Assembly: GCF_036884255.1 (NCBI RefSeq)
Contig: NZ_CP145605.1
Span: forward strand, 5,332,001 to 5,396,000
DNA from: Paenibacillus tundrae
GTDB lineage: Bacteria > Bacillota > Bacilli > Paenibacillales > Paenibacillaceae
Direction: 5' to 3'
DNA: 64,000 bases
This document shows, piece after piece, positions 53,544 to 63,955 of this stretch. Each line of letters starts with the position of its first letter. Within the stretch, counting starts at the first letter, position 1. Under the pieces are notes generated by a model. That model saw nothing but the letters and a program-made list of their open reading frames with translations, had not been told where the DNA came from and did no database searches. A program made the position numbers and the translations under genes.

Positions 53544-55386
53544 TCAGAATCCTCTCCACTTCTGCTCTCAACTCATCCTCCAAATAAGCCTGAGCATTAA
53601 TTAAATCTTCAATTTCCATTATGTCTCTTCCTGCAAAACGTTTTTTTATCTTAGTATTCATAAAAATAACGAGCACACCATCATTTTTAGTACTTGGTTT
53701 AACATAACTCGGTAGGAATTTACCCATTTTTCTAAAGAGTTGATTGTCTTTTGCCTCAATCCCACTCTTCTCAAGGGCCACAATTGCAGTTAATTGAACC
53801 TTTTCAGTAAGAAGTTTTCGAATCATTTTTCGGCGTTCCAGAGGTCTTTTCTCATTATACAGATGGGTGAACTCATCTGTTTTGGCTCGCATATTTTTCC
53901 GTGTTAGATTTGCTAAAGTTTCTTCAATAATTTCATCATCAAGACCTATTTCTTGTAACTGTTTTCGTTTAGTTTCTTTTTCTTCATCAATCGAATTTTT
54001 TGCTTTTTCAAACTCGACTTGAAAATTGATTATATGACTAAAAGAATCAATTGATTCAGAGGTATTTCCACCCAACCTTACTTCGCCGTAAATCGTTTCC
54101 CTATGATCAAAATCATAATCAGTAGGTTCAATCTCTCTAACCTTTCTGTACTTTCCTATATCCTCAAGTTCTTGCTTAAAATAACTCCACAATTCCTCTA
54201 ATCCTAATTCTTCATGATATATTACCAGAGCATTATTGTCGATTTCATATTTTGTAATTTCCTCATCTGGAATAGCTCGTAAAACACGACCAATCACTTG
54301 TGCGAATCTGTTCAGACTCTTGTACGGCCTAAACAAAGCTGCGACAGTTAAATATTTATGATCATATCCTTCACCCATCATATCTACGTTTACAACTACA
54401 TCAACTTTATGGTGCTCAATCTCTTTGAACTTGCGATCCTGTTCCTCAGGAGCTTGTTTACTATGGATGAGAACGACCTCTAATCCCTCATCTCTATATA
54501 GTTCCTCTACACGTTGAGCGTGTTTGATACTACACGCGGATGCCATAATTTTGTGAGGCACCTGAGGAGAAAGCCCCTTTAGAATATTTAGTTCTTCTAT
54601 ACTTCTTCTGATAATCTCTAAAGAACATGAATCAGACATAGCAACTGATTTTTGAACCCACGCGCTATCCCTAAGTTGCTTAGCTTCATCTAAAGACAGA
54701 ATGGTTCCATCTGCTAAATAAAAATTAATGTCCTCAGATTGAACTGTTTTGTTACGCAACCATTTTACATAACGTTTTTCCATAACCTCTGACAATTTCG
54801 TTTCATGTATTCTTTTCCCTGGTACAATTACCCCATCACCACGATAAGGTGTACCTGTTACATGCAAAATTTTTGCATCTGGAAAGTATTCAATTGCTCT
54901 TTTCCAAGATTCTGCAGCTGCATGGTGCGCTTCATCAACTATTATCATATCAAAATGATTGGGAGTAACACGGCTCAGTAAACCATTAGTCGAATTAATT
55001 CTCTGAACGTTAGTATAAATAATGTCTGCACTGTTTAGTTCACTGTCTAATACGTCATTTTCAAAAGAGATAAGCGTGGGGTTATCCTCAATATTGAATA
55101 ATACATTAGAGTTGATCCAAAAGTTTTCATCTAAGGTTTCAATAGTTTTGGCTATACTTTTCTTCGTTACATGTCCAGGCGTTATAATCAATACTCTACT
55201 CTTACAAATTCCAAATGGGGCGATAGCAATCAGACCACTTTTTCCGGTGCCAGTCGGGAGTACAACTAAAGCTTCTTCATTGGCACCATTACTAAAATGC
55301 GCCTGAATTTTCAAGTAGGCCTCCAGTTGTGGCTGTCTGAGATTAATATTACCTTCAATGAAGTATGGCGTATCCATAAAATACAT
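53530..55386 (-). CDS. Superfamily 2 DEAD/DEAH helicase
   Basis: A 618-residue SF2 helicase (Res/SSL2-like). Motifs: Walker A PTGTGKS (44-50), Walker B DEAH (151-154), motif III TGTPYRG near 175, then a RecA-like second domain with FAQVIGRVLRAIP and MGEGYDH. Residues 430-618 form a helical, charged tail (KKNMRAKTDEFTHLYNEKRP) of unknown role. No nuclease domain was seen. The operon structure with the small partner and the position in an AT-rich island suggest a DNA-targeting accessory or defence system. Confidence 0.88.
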   Translation of the reverse strand: MYFMDTPYFIEGNINLRQPQLEAYLKIQAHFSNGANEEALVVLPTGTGKSGLIAIAPFGICKSRVLIITPGHVTKKSIAKTIETLDENFWINSNVLFNIEDNPTLISFENDVLDSELNSADIIYTNVQRINSTNGLLSRVTPNHFDMIIVDEAHHAAAESWKRAIEYFPDAKILHVTGTPYRGDGVIVPGKRIHETKLSEVMEKRYVKWLRNKTVQSEDINFYLADGTILSLDEAKQLRDSAWVQKSVAMSDSCSLEIIRRSIEELNILKGLSPQVPHKIMASACSIKHAQRVEELYRDEGLEVVLIHSKQAPEEQDRKFKEIEHHKVDVVVNVDMMGEGYDHKYLTVAALFRPYKSLNRFAQVIGRVLRAIPDEEITKYEIDNNALVIYHEELGLEELWSYFKQELEDIGKYRKVREIEPTDYDFDHRETIYGEVRLGGNTSESIDSFSHIINFQVEFEKAKNSIDEEKETKRKQLQEIGLDDEIIEETLANLTRKNMRAKTDEFTHLYNEKRPLERRKMIRKLLTEKVQLTAIVALEKSGIEAKDNQLFRKMGKFLPSYVKPSTKNDGVLVIFMNTKIKKRFAGRDIMEIEDLINAQAYLEDELRAEVERILNGIS

Positions 55387-55507
55387 TTCTAATCACATCC
55401 TATTTCATGTTGTTAGCCCTCAGCCATCTATATGTAAAATAAAACTTCTATGATATTCCAATTCTATATTAATAGTCCAAAAGGCTCAATAGATTAGTTT
55501 CAATAAT
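55387..55507. other. Junction between helicase operon and EamA remnant
   Basis: AT-rich sequence with the helicase promoter region. The EamA reading frame starts around 55508 without any upstream part, so the island or a deletion may end here. No target-site duplication was found. Confidence 0.35.
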
Positions 55508-56088
55508 TTTACCCGAAGTAGGGCGAATGGCTACTCCCGGAATAAACTAATCTCAATTGGAGTATTGCTCGTGGGTTCGATATTTGCATCAAATGTCATC
55601 TCTCAGGGAATTCTCTCCTTAACGTGGCAAGGTACAACTTGGGGTTATTGGCTGCTTCAACCTTTGCTTTATTTATTTTCCTTAGTGGTTCTGTTGCAAA
55701 AGAGACTTCACCAATTTTAAAAAGCGCTCTGCTTTCTACTGGCGCCGTTATTACGGTCTTTGTCGTTTTCCCTCCAATCTTCTTATTCAATCTGGATGTA
55801 ATGGCAGGTATAGCTCTTTACGGATTAGTGCTTGGTTTTTTTGGAGTATTGCTCCCTCCACTTTTGTACTCTATAGGTATGCCGCATATCGGCTCAGGTA
55901 CGGGTACTATTATGACTGCATCCGAACTTCCCATGGCCGTTATCATGTCATCACTTGTACTAGAGAGAGTTTTAAGCTGGTTTCAATGGACGGGTGTTTT
56001 CATTATTTTAAGTGGCATTGCATTTAGCAATTTAAGAAACCGAAGAACACGTCAACAAACTAATTGGCAGGATTACACTCAAAATTAG
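55508..56088 (+). pseudogene. EamA/DMT-family permease, 5'-truncated and frameshifted
   Basis: Only the C-terminal half of a drug/metabolite transporter remains. In one frame from about 55508 it reads LISIGVLLVGSIFASNVISQ and LTWQGTTWG, then the frame changes near 55640 to LGLLAASTFALFIFLSG, which continues to the stop at 56088 (last part PMAVIMSSLVLERVLSWFQW). The missing N-terminal half and the frameshift make it non-functional. It may mark the edge of the island or an old deletion. Confidence 0.75.
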
Positions 56089-56113
56089 CATTCTAACAGT
56101 TCGAAATTTTTAA

Positions 56114-56281
56114 TTAATTTTCTCTATCACTCTCGCTATATGAATCTAATAATAGATCATACGTAAAGAGTCCTTCTAGGCTCCATCTGAACTTTTCTGG
56201 TGCTTTCACTAACCACTTAGGACTGACAGTACTTCTTTCTACTTCACCTATATAGGCATCAAAACTAATATAAATTTGCAT
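56114..56281 (-). pseudogene. Short degraded ORF remnant (55 codons)
   Basis: A minus-strand frame (MQIYISFDAYIGEVERSTVS...) ends at 56114, without a ribosome binding site. The frame is open somewhat further upstream. It looks like a C-terminal protein remnant; no family is recognised. Confidence 0.3.
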
Positions 56282-56467
56282 GAAGCTAAATGCTGTGAGC
56301 TGGGAATAAAAAAAATAATGGGCTTACCAAGTCCGATAGGATGACACGCCCATACGGTTGTAATCACCTCCATTACCTGATTTGTGCTGGTTATTACTTC
56401 GCACAACATTTTACTCAGGAGAAATAGCAATATGAATTTACGAAATGAAGGCTAAAAATGGATCTTA

Positions 56468-56840
56468 TCACTCTGTTGTCCCCCATTTTCCACGTATGCT
56501 CTCTGCCTCTTTAACCATTCTGTCTATTAAGTGGGAGACAGTTGGAATATCGCGGATCATGCCGGTCACTTGGCCTGCCCAGCCGAAGCCTTCTTCTTTG
56601 TGACCATCATAAATCCATCGCTTATTAGCTTCGCCACTTATACTGTCTTTCAGCGCATCATAGATAGGTGTCGCACGTTCAATAGCGAGTATGTTATCAC
56701 TGTAACTGCTGCGTAATACCCTGCCAGGGGAGCCGATAGAACGTTTGATCACAGCCGTATCTGACTTTGAACTTGCTACTAGAGCCATCTTATAAGATGT
56801 GGATGCATCAACACATTCCTGGGTTCCTTCCAGAATTATT
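56468..56840 (-). pseudogene. Nitronate monooxygenase, C-terminal remnant
   Basis: The frame carries the C-terminal part of a nitronate monooxygenase/2-nitropropane dioxygenase (GTQECVDASTSYKMA, then a part resembling KRSIGSPGRVLR and GFGWAGQVTGMIRDIPT). The first 200 residues or so, with the FMN-binding barrel, are missing upstream of about 56840. The reading is open to its stop at 56468. An inactive remnant. Confidence 0.7.
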
Positions 56841-56960
56841 ATTATTCAAGATGTTATCAATTTTTTCAAAATAGGGGTTTCGGAAAAACGGAATGTACTT
56901 CTCCATTGAGTGCTTTTGAACTAACTTATGGATATGAACATATTCAACATTTTAAGAAAA

Positions 56961-56990
56961 AAGAGCCTATAATCCAAGGCTCTTTCCTAA
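56961..56990 (-). terminator. Intrinsic terminator after P450 gene
   Basis: On the minus strand AAAGAGCCT pairs with AGGCTCTTT, followed by TTTTTTC. It lies about 100 bases after the P450 stop. Confidence 0.8.
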
Positions 56991-57093
56991 CATCAAGCAA
57001 ACTTCACATACAATAATTAAGATTGTAGGATATTGCATTTTCATAGGATGTAATTAACTATCTACTGTTTCTCTTCAAACTAGAAATTCATCT

Positions 57094-58317
57094 TTAAAAA
57101 GTAATTGGTAACGTCTTAAGGCCACGGATAATCATACCTGATCTCCATTCTAATAGATCAATCTTCGTATTCAATTTCATCTCAGGGAGTTTCTGGAGAA
57201 GTGAAATTATAGCAATTTCACCTTCAAGTCTTGCAAGGGGGGCACCAAGACAATAATGGACACCTTTACCAAAAGAAATGTGGTCATTAACTTTACGCGT
57301 AATATCAAATGTATCAGGTTCCTCAAACTTTTTGGCATCTCGATTCGCAGAAGCCACAGCAACAAACATCATATCACCTTGACGTATCTGATGACCGTCC
57401 AGTTCAACATTTGATGTTGCCCAACGAACATTACTTACTTCTACAGGACCATTGAATCGTAGAATTTCTTCGACGGTAGCCTGAATTAAATTAGGTTCTT
57501 CTACTAATAGCCTTTTTTGCTCTGGATGCTCTAGAAGAGCTAACAATCCATTGCCGATCAAGTTCACTGTTGTCTCGTGACCAGCTATAATCAGAACAAA
57601 CACGAGTGCATAAAGTTCTTGTTCTGTAAGCTTGTCTCCTGCCTCTTCCACATTGATAAGATCACTGATAAGATCATCTTTAAGCTCTTGTCTACGTTCG
57701 GCGATAAAGCCTTGCAGGTAGTCAACAAAAGCCTTCATGACCAGGTCACTTTCCTGACTCATCTGAGGGTTGCTGACGCTTTCCATAATTGTATTCGACC
57801 ACAATTGAAATTTATCTTGATCTTCTATTGGAACACCTAACATTTCACAGATAACAATTAGCGGCAGAGGAAAAGCATATTCTTCGATTAGATCGATTTC
57901 ACGTTTGCCCGATACAAGTATCTTGTCTAACAATTCATCACTAATTTCCTCAATTCTTCCACGTAACCTTTCAATCATACGTGGTGTGAAAGCCTTCTGA
58001 ATTAATCGCCGTAGACGTCGGTGATCTTCTGGGCTCACGCTCAGTAGATTTTGCGAGATAATCTCCATATGTGGAGCTTGTTCCCCGGCTTGTCCTTGGA
58101 GAGGATGGCTCGTGACAAAGCGTCCATCTTGTAGGATATTTACGGCATCCTCATAGCGTGATACCATCCACGCATAATGCCCACCCGGCAATAAAAAACG
58201 ATGAATCGGTTCATCCGCACGTAGCTTCTCGTATACTGGAAAAGGGTGCTGAATAAAGGAACGATCCAAAAAATCAACTTTAGAACCTGAGAGATTTGAA
58301 TTTTCGTTTTTAGACAT
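57094..58317 (-). CDS. Cytochrome P450
   Basis: Soluble haem monooxygenase of 407 residues. Family marks are the oxygen-binding AGHETT (helix I), EEILR (ExxR), the haem loop FGKGVHYCLGAPLARLE with the cysteine ligand near residue 352, and EDHRRLRRLIQKAF in helix C. It resembles CYP107-type bacterial P450s for small hydrophobic substrates. AGGAGGAG precedes the ATG at 58317. No ferredoxin partner gene is visible nearby, so electron supply is unknown. Confidence 0.93.
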   Translation of the reverse strand: MSKNENSNLSGSKVDFLDRSFIQHPFPVYEKLRADEPIHRFLLPGGHYAWMVSRYEDAVNILQDGRFVTSHPLQGQAGEQAPHMEIISQNLLSVSPEDHRRLRRLIQKAFTPRMIERLRGRIEEISDELLDKILVSGKREIDLIEEYAFPLPLIVICEMLGVPIEDQDKFQLWSNTIMESVSNPQMSQESDLVMKAFVDYLQGFIAERRQELKDDLISDLINVEEAGDKLTEQELYALVFVLIIAGHETTVNLIGNGLLALLEHPEQKRLLVEEPNLIQATVEEILRFNGPVEVSNVRWATSNVELDGHQIRQGDMMFVAVASANRDAKKFEEPDTFDITRKVNDHISFGKGVHYCLGAPLARLEGEIAIISLLQKLPEMKLNTKIDLLEWRSGMIIRGLKTLPITF

Positions 58318-58585
58318 TAATACTCCTCCTCAGCAATTTTGATCACATTGAAATCATTAAAAATCCAACTACAAATACATGCAATTTATCAATTATCTTT
58401 CAGTGGTTTATCTAGCAACCTCTTTTTAGAGTATAGTCCTCTTGTTTCCTATATACTGGTATGATTGTTATAAAAATTGTATGAAATTATGTTAGTTTAA
58501 ACTCCTAATATTAGATTCGAACAAGTTTTCTTTATTTCCAGTAACGGTAGGTTGGGTGGCATACATTTGTTTATATTTAGATCTA
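58318..58585. other. Intergenic region, no supported gene
   Basis: AT-rich promoter region of the P450 gene and spacer to the terminator of the carbohydrate operon. Nothing else is seen. Confidence 0.4.
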
Positions 58586-58633
58586 AAAAGCAGCTGAACA
58601 AAGGATATTTTCTCCATGTCCAACTGCTTTTTT
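58586..58633 (-). terminator. Terminator of the carbohydrate operon
   Basis: On the minus strand AAAAGCAGTTG and CAGCTGCTTTTT pair around a loop of about 25 bases. It lies after the nucleoside hydrolase pseudogene. Confidence 0.65.
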
Positions 58634-58643
58634 TGTTGATATT

Positions 58644-59477
58644 TTATGAACCAAAATGAAGCTGGAGCTTGGCGTACATGTCATCTAATGTAAACCGAGG
58701 ATTTATAGAATGATACCATCGGATTAACCGCTCATTCTGGTTATGCACATATCGCATGTCATTCGTAATTCTTGGAGCAGGTTTCATTTCATAGCCGTAT
58801 TCGTGATCATCCAGTAAGACGCTGACCGCTGGAGAATCTCCCAAACTCCACATTTCACCTTTGGGCCACCCTAGTGACTCACCCATCTGAAAATTGAAGT
58901 CCACAATTGCTGATATAAATATGCCCCTACTTTGCCATGCGGTTTCACTCTGACGGCAAGTTCCGCGATACTAACTCAAATATTCACGTAAACATTATTA
59001 GGGATAAGCCATAGTGGAATATTTGAATTGAAAATGATATTGGCCGCATTAATATCATTGCATAAATTGAACTCGAATATTCGATCAGGCCATTGCCCTT
59101 CACCAATCCATACTGCAGTCAATCTGTCGGCAATTGCTGGTTCCTGCAAATATGCCGCTGCAAAGTCAGTGATCGGATCAAGGAATATAACCTAGAGCGA
59201 CTTCGGATCATCTGATAGGGCTCTTTCTGAACCCTTAAAGACAGAACCTTCCCGAGTCAGATCCATAAGTTCCAATACGTTGATCACTTCATCATAGCTT
59301 TCCTGCATCGAAGTGGACGTTCTGAGTTCTCCAAAATGAGCTGCAAGCCTTTAATATGGAATCTTGGGTCAGCAATGCATGAACAATTGCAAATTAATCA
59401 TCAGCTTCTTTCTTAGCATCAGTATTAATTATTAAACGGATTTATTTACTCTCAGGAATATCAAACAGATGTTTCAT
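58644..59477 (-). pseudogene. Nucleoside hydrolase-like gene with several stops
   Basis: Translation from the ATG at 59477 gives MKHLFDIPESK, a stop, then IRLIINTDAKKEADD, another stop and FAIVHALLTQDS, the start of an IunH-type ribonucleoside hydrolase, with the Asp cluster altered. A frameshift follows; downstream the frames read NVLELMDL, VFKGSERALSDDPKSL-stop, AAAYLQEPAIADRLTAVWIG, EFNLCNDINAANIIF and finally the C-terminal 86 residues (58904-58644, WSLGDSPAVSVLL). The gene once belonged to this operon but now cannot make the enzyme. Confidence 0.8.
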
Positions 59478-59518
59478 CACAGATCAAGCCTCCATTCACA
59501 ACATAACTTACAATGTAC

Positions 59519-61048
59519 TTAGTGTAGCTCCACTCGGAGCGCAGATGGGCGACTCCCAATGGAGAAGCCGTAAGCTGCTTCGTCTCCATTCAACACGCGT
59601 CCACGAACCCACTCGTCTTGCACGAAAGTCCCTTCCTCAATACGAACATACTCTGAATTGTAGTCCCCTTCTTTAGGGAGAAATTCTACCGAAAAACCGA
59701 TACCTACTACAAAAAATTCGTTATCATTGGCCTCGATGACGAGTCCCCCTGATAAGGGTTTACCATCTTTTTTGAGCTTATAAGTGACTTTTAAATTGTA
59801 TTTGGAGAACGACAGTATACAGCCTGGCTCATTATTCTGGAAGAAACCTGTCATTTTCCCCGTTCCACGGTTCTTCTGTATGACTCCTAGCATATTACTA
59901 AGCAACTTATAACTCTGTGCAAGGTAGGAACCTGTTCCGGTTGCATCAAATGCGGAAAAATCTATATTGAGACTTATTAACACGCTAGGATCATAATCCG
60001 AATCTTCTTTAGGCGGAGCTAAGAAGTCCTCGATGCCAAATGGGGAATAACACAAAGCATTATACTTTCCAAAAGCATAAAAGACTTTCGCCACAGATGC
60101 CACGTCTCTTCTAGCTTCGGGAATAAATAACGGATTTTCGTTCCCAGACGTATATTCCTCACAAACCTCTGTAAAATTCTCAACATATATATCCGGCGCA
60201 TAAAGACAGATTGACGGAGCCGTTGCTTTCCAGATCGGTATCACCTTTGCAATCGGCCCACCACTTGGATAGGATCCCGGATTCCACGGAAATTGTTCAA
60301 GCCAGGCATTCACAAACACAGGTAACGGGTACTCTTCAATTCCGTTACTTGCGATCAATTCAACTGCCTGAGCGTAATGGTAAGCCATAAAATATTCTTC
60401 TGCGTCGTAACCAAAAGCTTCTTTCCACGTTCCTTCTTTTCCAAAAATGGCTCCTACTTCATCAGGAATGAGAAGGTTGAACCGTTCATTTGCAGCATCT
60501 GAATAGTCACGATCACTACCAAGAAACCCTATTTCATTCTCCATTTGAACCATAATCACAGTATGATGATCACTGTCCACTTTTTTCAGATGGCTCATGA
60601 ATTGCCTAAAAGCATTGGCATCCGCTTTAATAGCTTCTTCGCATAACGGCGAAATCGTATCTGAAGTCGTTTGATTACGATAGGCTGTTCGGAAATATGT
60701 TTCCTTATTTCTCTTCACCCAAGCAGGGACATAGGATGAAACTCCATTTTTCCACAACCCAAACCATAAGAGTACCAAGCGAACGTTTTCTTCGCGTGCC
60801 TGTTCGATAATTCCCTCCACTAGCTCAAAATCGAATTCGCCAGGATTCGGTTCGACAAGTTCCCAGTAGACCGGAGCAATTACCGTATTCAAGTGTAATC
60901 CTCTTAGGTTTGGCCACACGTTATCTCTCATATAGTCCAGGTCGGATGCACTGGAATTATGAATCTCACCTGCTAAGGCTATATAGGGCTTATTGTCAAC
61001 ATAAAGGTTAAATACTCCGTCTTCTTTTTTTAAGTAAGGCAATGTCAT
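59519..61048 (-). CDS. GH35-like beta-galactosidase family protein (DUF5597 type)
   Basis: A 509-residue glycoside hydrolase of clan A. The TIM barrel (PYIALAGEIHNSSASDLDYM) has the acid/base Asn-Glu in VIMVQMENEIGF and the nucleophile Glu in LFIPEARRD. The C-terminal 150 residues form a beta domain resembling DUF5597. Likely hydrolyses beta-galactosides or related plant oligosaccharides outside or inside the cell; there is no signal peptide, so probably cytoplasmic. It follows the rhamnosidase gene by about 80 bases in the same direction. Confidence 0.85.
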   Translation of the reverse strand: MTLPYLKKEDGVFNLYVDNKPYIALAGEIHNSSASDLDYMRDNVWPNLRGLHLNTVIAPVYWELVEPNPGEFDFELVEGIIEQAREENVRLVLLWFGLWKNGVSSYVPAWVKRNKETYFRTAYRNQTTSDTISPLCEEAIKADANAFRQFMSHLKKVDSDHHTVIMVQMENEIGFLGSDRDYSDAANERFNLLIPDEVGAIFGKEGTWKEAFGYDAEEYFMAYHYAQAVELIASNGIEEYPLPVFVNAWLEQFPWNPGSYPSGGPIAKVIPIWKATAPSICLYAPDIYVENFTEVCEEYTSGNENPLFIPEARRDVASVAKVFYAFGKYNALCYSPFGIEDFLAPPKEDSDYDPSVLISLNIDFSAFDATGTGSYLAQSYKLLSNMLGVIQKNRGTGKMTGFFQNNEPGCILSFSKYNLKVTYKLKKDGKPLSGGLVIEANDNEFFVVGIGFSVEFLPKEGDYNSEYVRIEEGTFVQDEWVRGRVLNGDEAAYGFSIGSRPSALRVELH

Positions 61049-61129
61049 GATGCAAACTCTCCTGTCATATTTGTAATAAATGGATATTAATTCATTTATA
61101 TCGACTTTGAAGATTAATTCCTGTCAAAA

Positions 61130-63955
61130 TTACCTAATCGCTTTTAATTTTTCATCTAACTCCTCAAGTATGCTTGTATCCATAGGAAAATGAGCGACAA
61201 AATCTCTGATTGAAGAGTCTCGAACCTTGTACCAAATCGAACTTGGTTCCATCTCAAAACCAGGAGGAACTACTGGTTTAATAAGCTTACGTGCATGTTC
61301 GTTCACAACCAGATCGACAAGCGGTGTATATGTGCTAAAAGTTTTAATATAGCTCCTATTCGGCATATATTGAATCAGGTAGTTTCCACTCTCTAACTCA
61401 AGCTTTACATCCTCTCCATCTTTAATCATGGGCACATTTAACTCCAAACTATTATTAATTGAGATTGTACCCACAGATGCTCGTGGTAGGAGAACATGCG
61501 CCGTCGAATTAAACGGAATCTCGAAGCGGAATTCAAGTCTCCCGTCTTCATCAAATGACCATTCACTCTTATAAGTACCTACCGCCGAATCGACTACAGC
61601 TTTCGCCCACTGTAAACGAAAATCCGGCTTCGGTGTCAAAATGACTCGGCGAAAACCCGGTACTTCTTCATCTGGGTTCATTCCTGCGATTACTCGGTAC
61701 ATCCATTCTGAAATTGCACCATAGACATAGTGATTCAGGGAGTTCAACCCAGGTGGACCGATTTTGCCATCCGAGTCAATGGAATTCCAGCGTTCCCAAA
61801 TTGTCGTGGCTCCCTGCTTGACTGCATATAGCCAGCTTGGATGATCTTCGTTGAGCAACAGTGTGTAGCCAAGTTCTTCACATCCATTATTCGATAATGC
61901 GAAGTTTAGATAAGGAGTTCCGACAAATCCAGTCTGGAGATGATAGTCATCCTTCCGAAGCCGAATGATTAAACCCTCTATAACACGCTTCTGATACGCA
62001 GCCGGGACTAGATCCATATACAGTGCTATGGCATATGCCGTCTGGGTATCGATCGCAAGGCGACCGTTTTTTGAAAAGAACTCGTTCTCTATCGCCTGTT
62101 TGACTTCCCCGGAAATCCTTTCGAAATAGACTTGGTCATCCTCGAAACCTAGCACCTTGGCCGCTTTCGCGACCAATTTTGAGGAATAGTAATAATAGGC
62201 AGAGGCGATAAAGGACGTGTCTGTGGCCCCTATTACCGACTCAGGATCATTCCCGTCCAGGGCAAGCCAGTCTCCTAAATGAAAACCGACCGTCCACAGT
62301 CTGCTGCAGCCCGAATCCTCGTCAGCATGAATAATAAAGTCAACCCAACTCTTCATGCTCTTGTATTGCTGCCTTAGTATTCCCTTGTCTCCATAATGAA
62401 GATATACGTTCCATGGAATGATCGTGGCCGCGTCAGCCCATGCGCTAGAGCCACCACTCGGAACGTTCACTGCGGGAACAACCATTGGAACCATGCCTCC
62501 GCGATCCTCTTGTTCCAGAGCCATATCATGACCATACTTTGAATAGAACGCATACGAATCCATATTAAAACAAGCGGTTCCAGAGAACACTTGGGCATCT
62601 CCTGTCCATCCCATCCGTTCGTCCCTTTGTGGGCAATCTGTAGGAACATCCAGAAAATTGCCCTTCTGTCCCCAAAGCGCATTCTGAAACAACCGATTTA
62701 CAAGCGGGCTGCTCGTCTCAATTACTCCAATTTGTTCCAAATCAGAGTAGAGGACACAGCCTGTAAAGTCGTTAGGATCGAGCTCTCCCGGCCACCCTTC
62801 CACCTTGACGTACCGGAAGCCATAGAAAGTGAAGTACGGACGAACGATTCTTTCTTCCCCATTAGCTGTATAAACATATTCCGCCTTCGCTGTTCGAAGG
62901 TTATCGCGATAGAAGTTCCCGTCCTGCATAACCTCACCATGTTGAAGACGAATCACCGTTCCTTTTGAAGCATGTGTATGAAATTGTATCCAACCAACCA
63001 TGTTTTGACCCATATCGAGTACTGTCTCACCTGCTGGTGTGTAAATTACTTCAATTGGCTTCAACTCTTCCTTCACCACAACAGGAAGACTTAACCTTGC
63101 AGTAAGTCGTTCAAAGCCAAGGTCACCTTCGCGAACCGAATGCAATTCTGTGGCCGTGAAGGTTGCATCGTAGAATTCACCATCATACAAATTACCACTC
63201 AGAACCGGGCTTCTCTCCGCAATCCATTCCGTATCTGATTTTAGAATCTCCGTTGTTCCGTCCGTATACTTCACCCGAATTTCACATAATAGAGCGAACT
63301 CGTTACCGTATAATTCTCTGGAATAACCATCAAATCCGAAACGTCCCTTGTATAACCCGTTCCCAAGGCTCACCTCTACCTGGTTTTCTTCTTCGAGCAA
63401 TAACTCTGTTATGTCATACGTCTGATATTGTAGCCACTTGTTGTATGCGTTGAAGTGAGGGGCGAAATACTCGTCACCTGCCTTGATCCCATTAATCTGC
63501 ATCTCATACAATCCGAGACCACATACGTATGCACGGGCGGAATCAACTGATTTTGTGAGTTTGAAAGTTCTGCTAAGGACCGGGTGATGCTCCGTGTCCA
63601 TTACAGGTATGATCCACTTCGCGTCCCACGATTCATCTAGTTTTGCCGTTTCGAACCAGGCAACATCGCTAACAGCATGGTCTCCATTATCTGCCCACAC
63701 CTCTACCCGCCAGAAATAGCGAGTTCTGGGTTGGAGTTCGATCCGCAGCTCGAAGGAGAGACTATCAATCTCCGCATGCTTACCACTATCAAATATGATG
63801 GAAGAAAAATCTTCGTCCAGTGCTACTTCGTACCTAGCTGCAATCTGCTTCTTAGCATCAGTACACGTGACTATATAAGAAAGTCTAGGCCAATCACTCA
63901 AGGAGAATCCCAACGGATTCGTAATTCGATTTGTTTTGAGTTTCGTAATAATCAT
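61130..63955 (-). CDS. GH78 alpha-L-rhamnosidase
   Basis: A 941-residue enzyme removing terminal alpha-L-rhamnose from plant glycans. The order is N-terminal beta domains (CBM67-like, FDGYSRELYGNEFALLCEIR), then the (alpha/alpha)6 barrel with the acid residues in FLDVPTDCPQRDERMGWTGD, and a C-terminal beta domain. There is no signal peptide, so it is probably cytoplasmic, acting on imported oligosaccharides. The ATG at 63955 is preceded by GGAAGGGAACGATGCCAG. It heads a minus-strand operon with the GH35-like gene and the nucleoside hydrolase pseudogene. Confidence 0.92.
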   Translation of the reverse strand: MIITKLKTNRITNPLGFSLSDWPRLSYIVTCTDAKKQIAARYEVALDEDFSSIIFDSGKHAEIDSLSFELRIELQPRTRYFWRVEVWADNGDHAVSDVAWFETAKLDESWDAKWIIPVMDTEHHPVLSRTFKLTKSVDSARAYVCGLGLYEMQINGIKAGDEYFAPHFNAYNKWLQYQTYDITELLLEEENQVEVSLGNGLYKGRFGFDGYSRELYGNEFALLCEIRVKYTDGTTEILKSDTEWIAERSPVLSGNLYDGEFYDATFTATELHSVREGDLGFERLTARLSLPVVVKEELKPIEVIYTPAGETVLDMGQNMVGWIQFHTHASKGTVIRLQHGEVMQDGNFYRDNLRTAKAEYVYTANGEERIVRPYFTFYGFRYVKVEGWPGELDPNDFTGCVLYSDLEQIGVIETSSPLVNRLFQNALWGQKGNFLDVPTDCPQRDERMGWTGDAQVFSGTACFNMDSYAFYSKYGHDMALEQEDRGGMVPMVVPAVNVPSGGSSAWADAATIIPWNVYLHYGDKGILRQQYKSMKSWVDFIIHADEDSGCSRLWTVGFHLGDWLALDGNDPESVIGATDTSFIASAYYYYSSKLVAKAAKVLGFEDDQVYFERISGEVKQAIENEFFSKNGRLAIDTQTAYAIALYMDLVPAAYQKRVIEGLIIRLRKDDYHLQTGFVGTPYLNFALSNNGCEELGYTLLLNEDHPSWLYAVKQGATTIWERWNSIDSDGKIGPPGLNSLNHYVYGAISEWMYRVIAGMNPDEEVPGFRRVILTPKPDFRLQWAKAVVDSAVGTYKSEWSFDEDGRLEFRFEIPFNSTAHVLLPRASVGTISINNSLELNVPMIKDGEDVKLELESGNYLIQYMPNRSYIKTFSTYTPLVDLVVNEHARKLIKPVVPPGFEMEPSSIWYKVRDSSIRDFVAHFPMDTSILEELDEKLKAIR

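Noticed and set aside
56248..56430. 60-codon minus-strand ORF
   Set aside because: It runs in a different frame over the 55-codon remnant and has no ribosome binding site or family.
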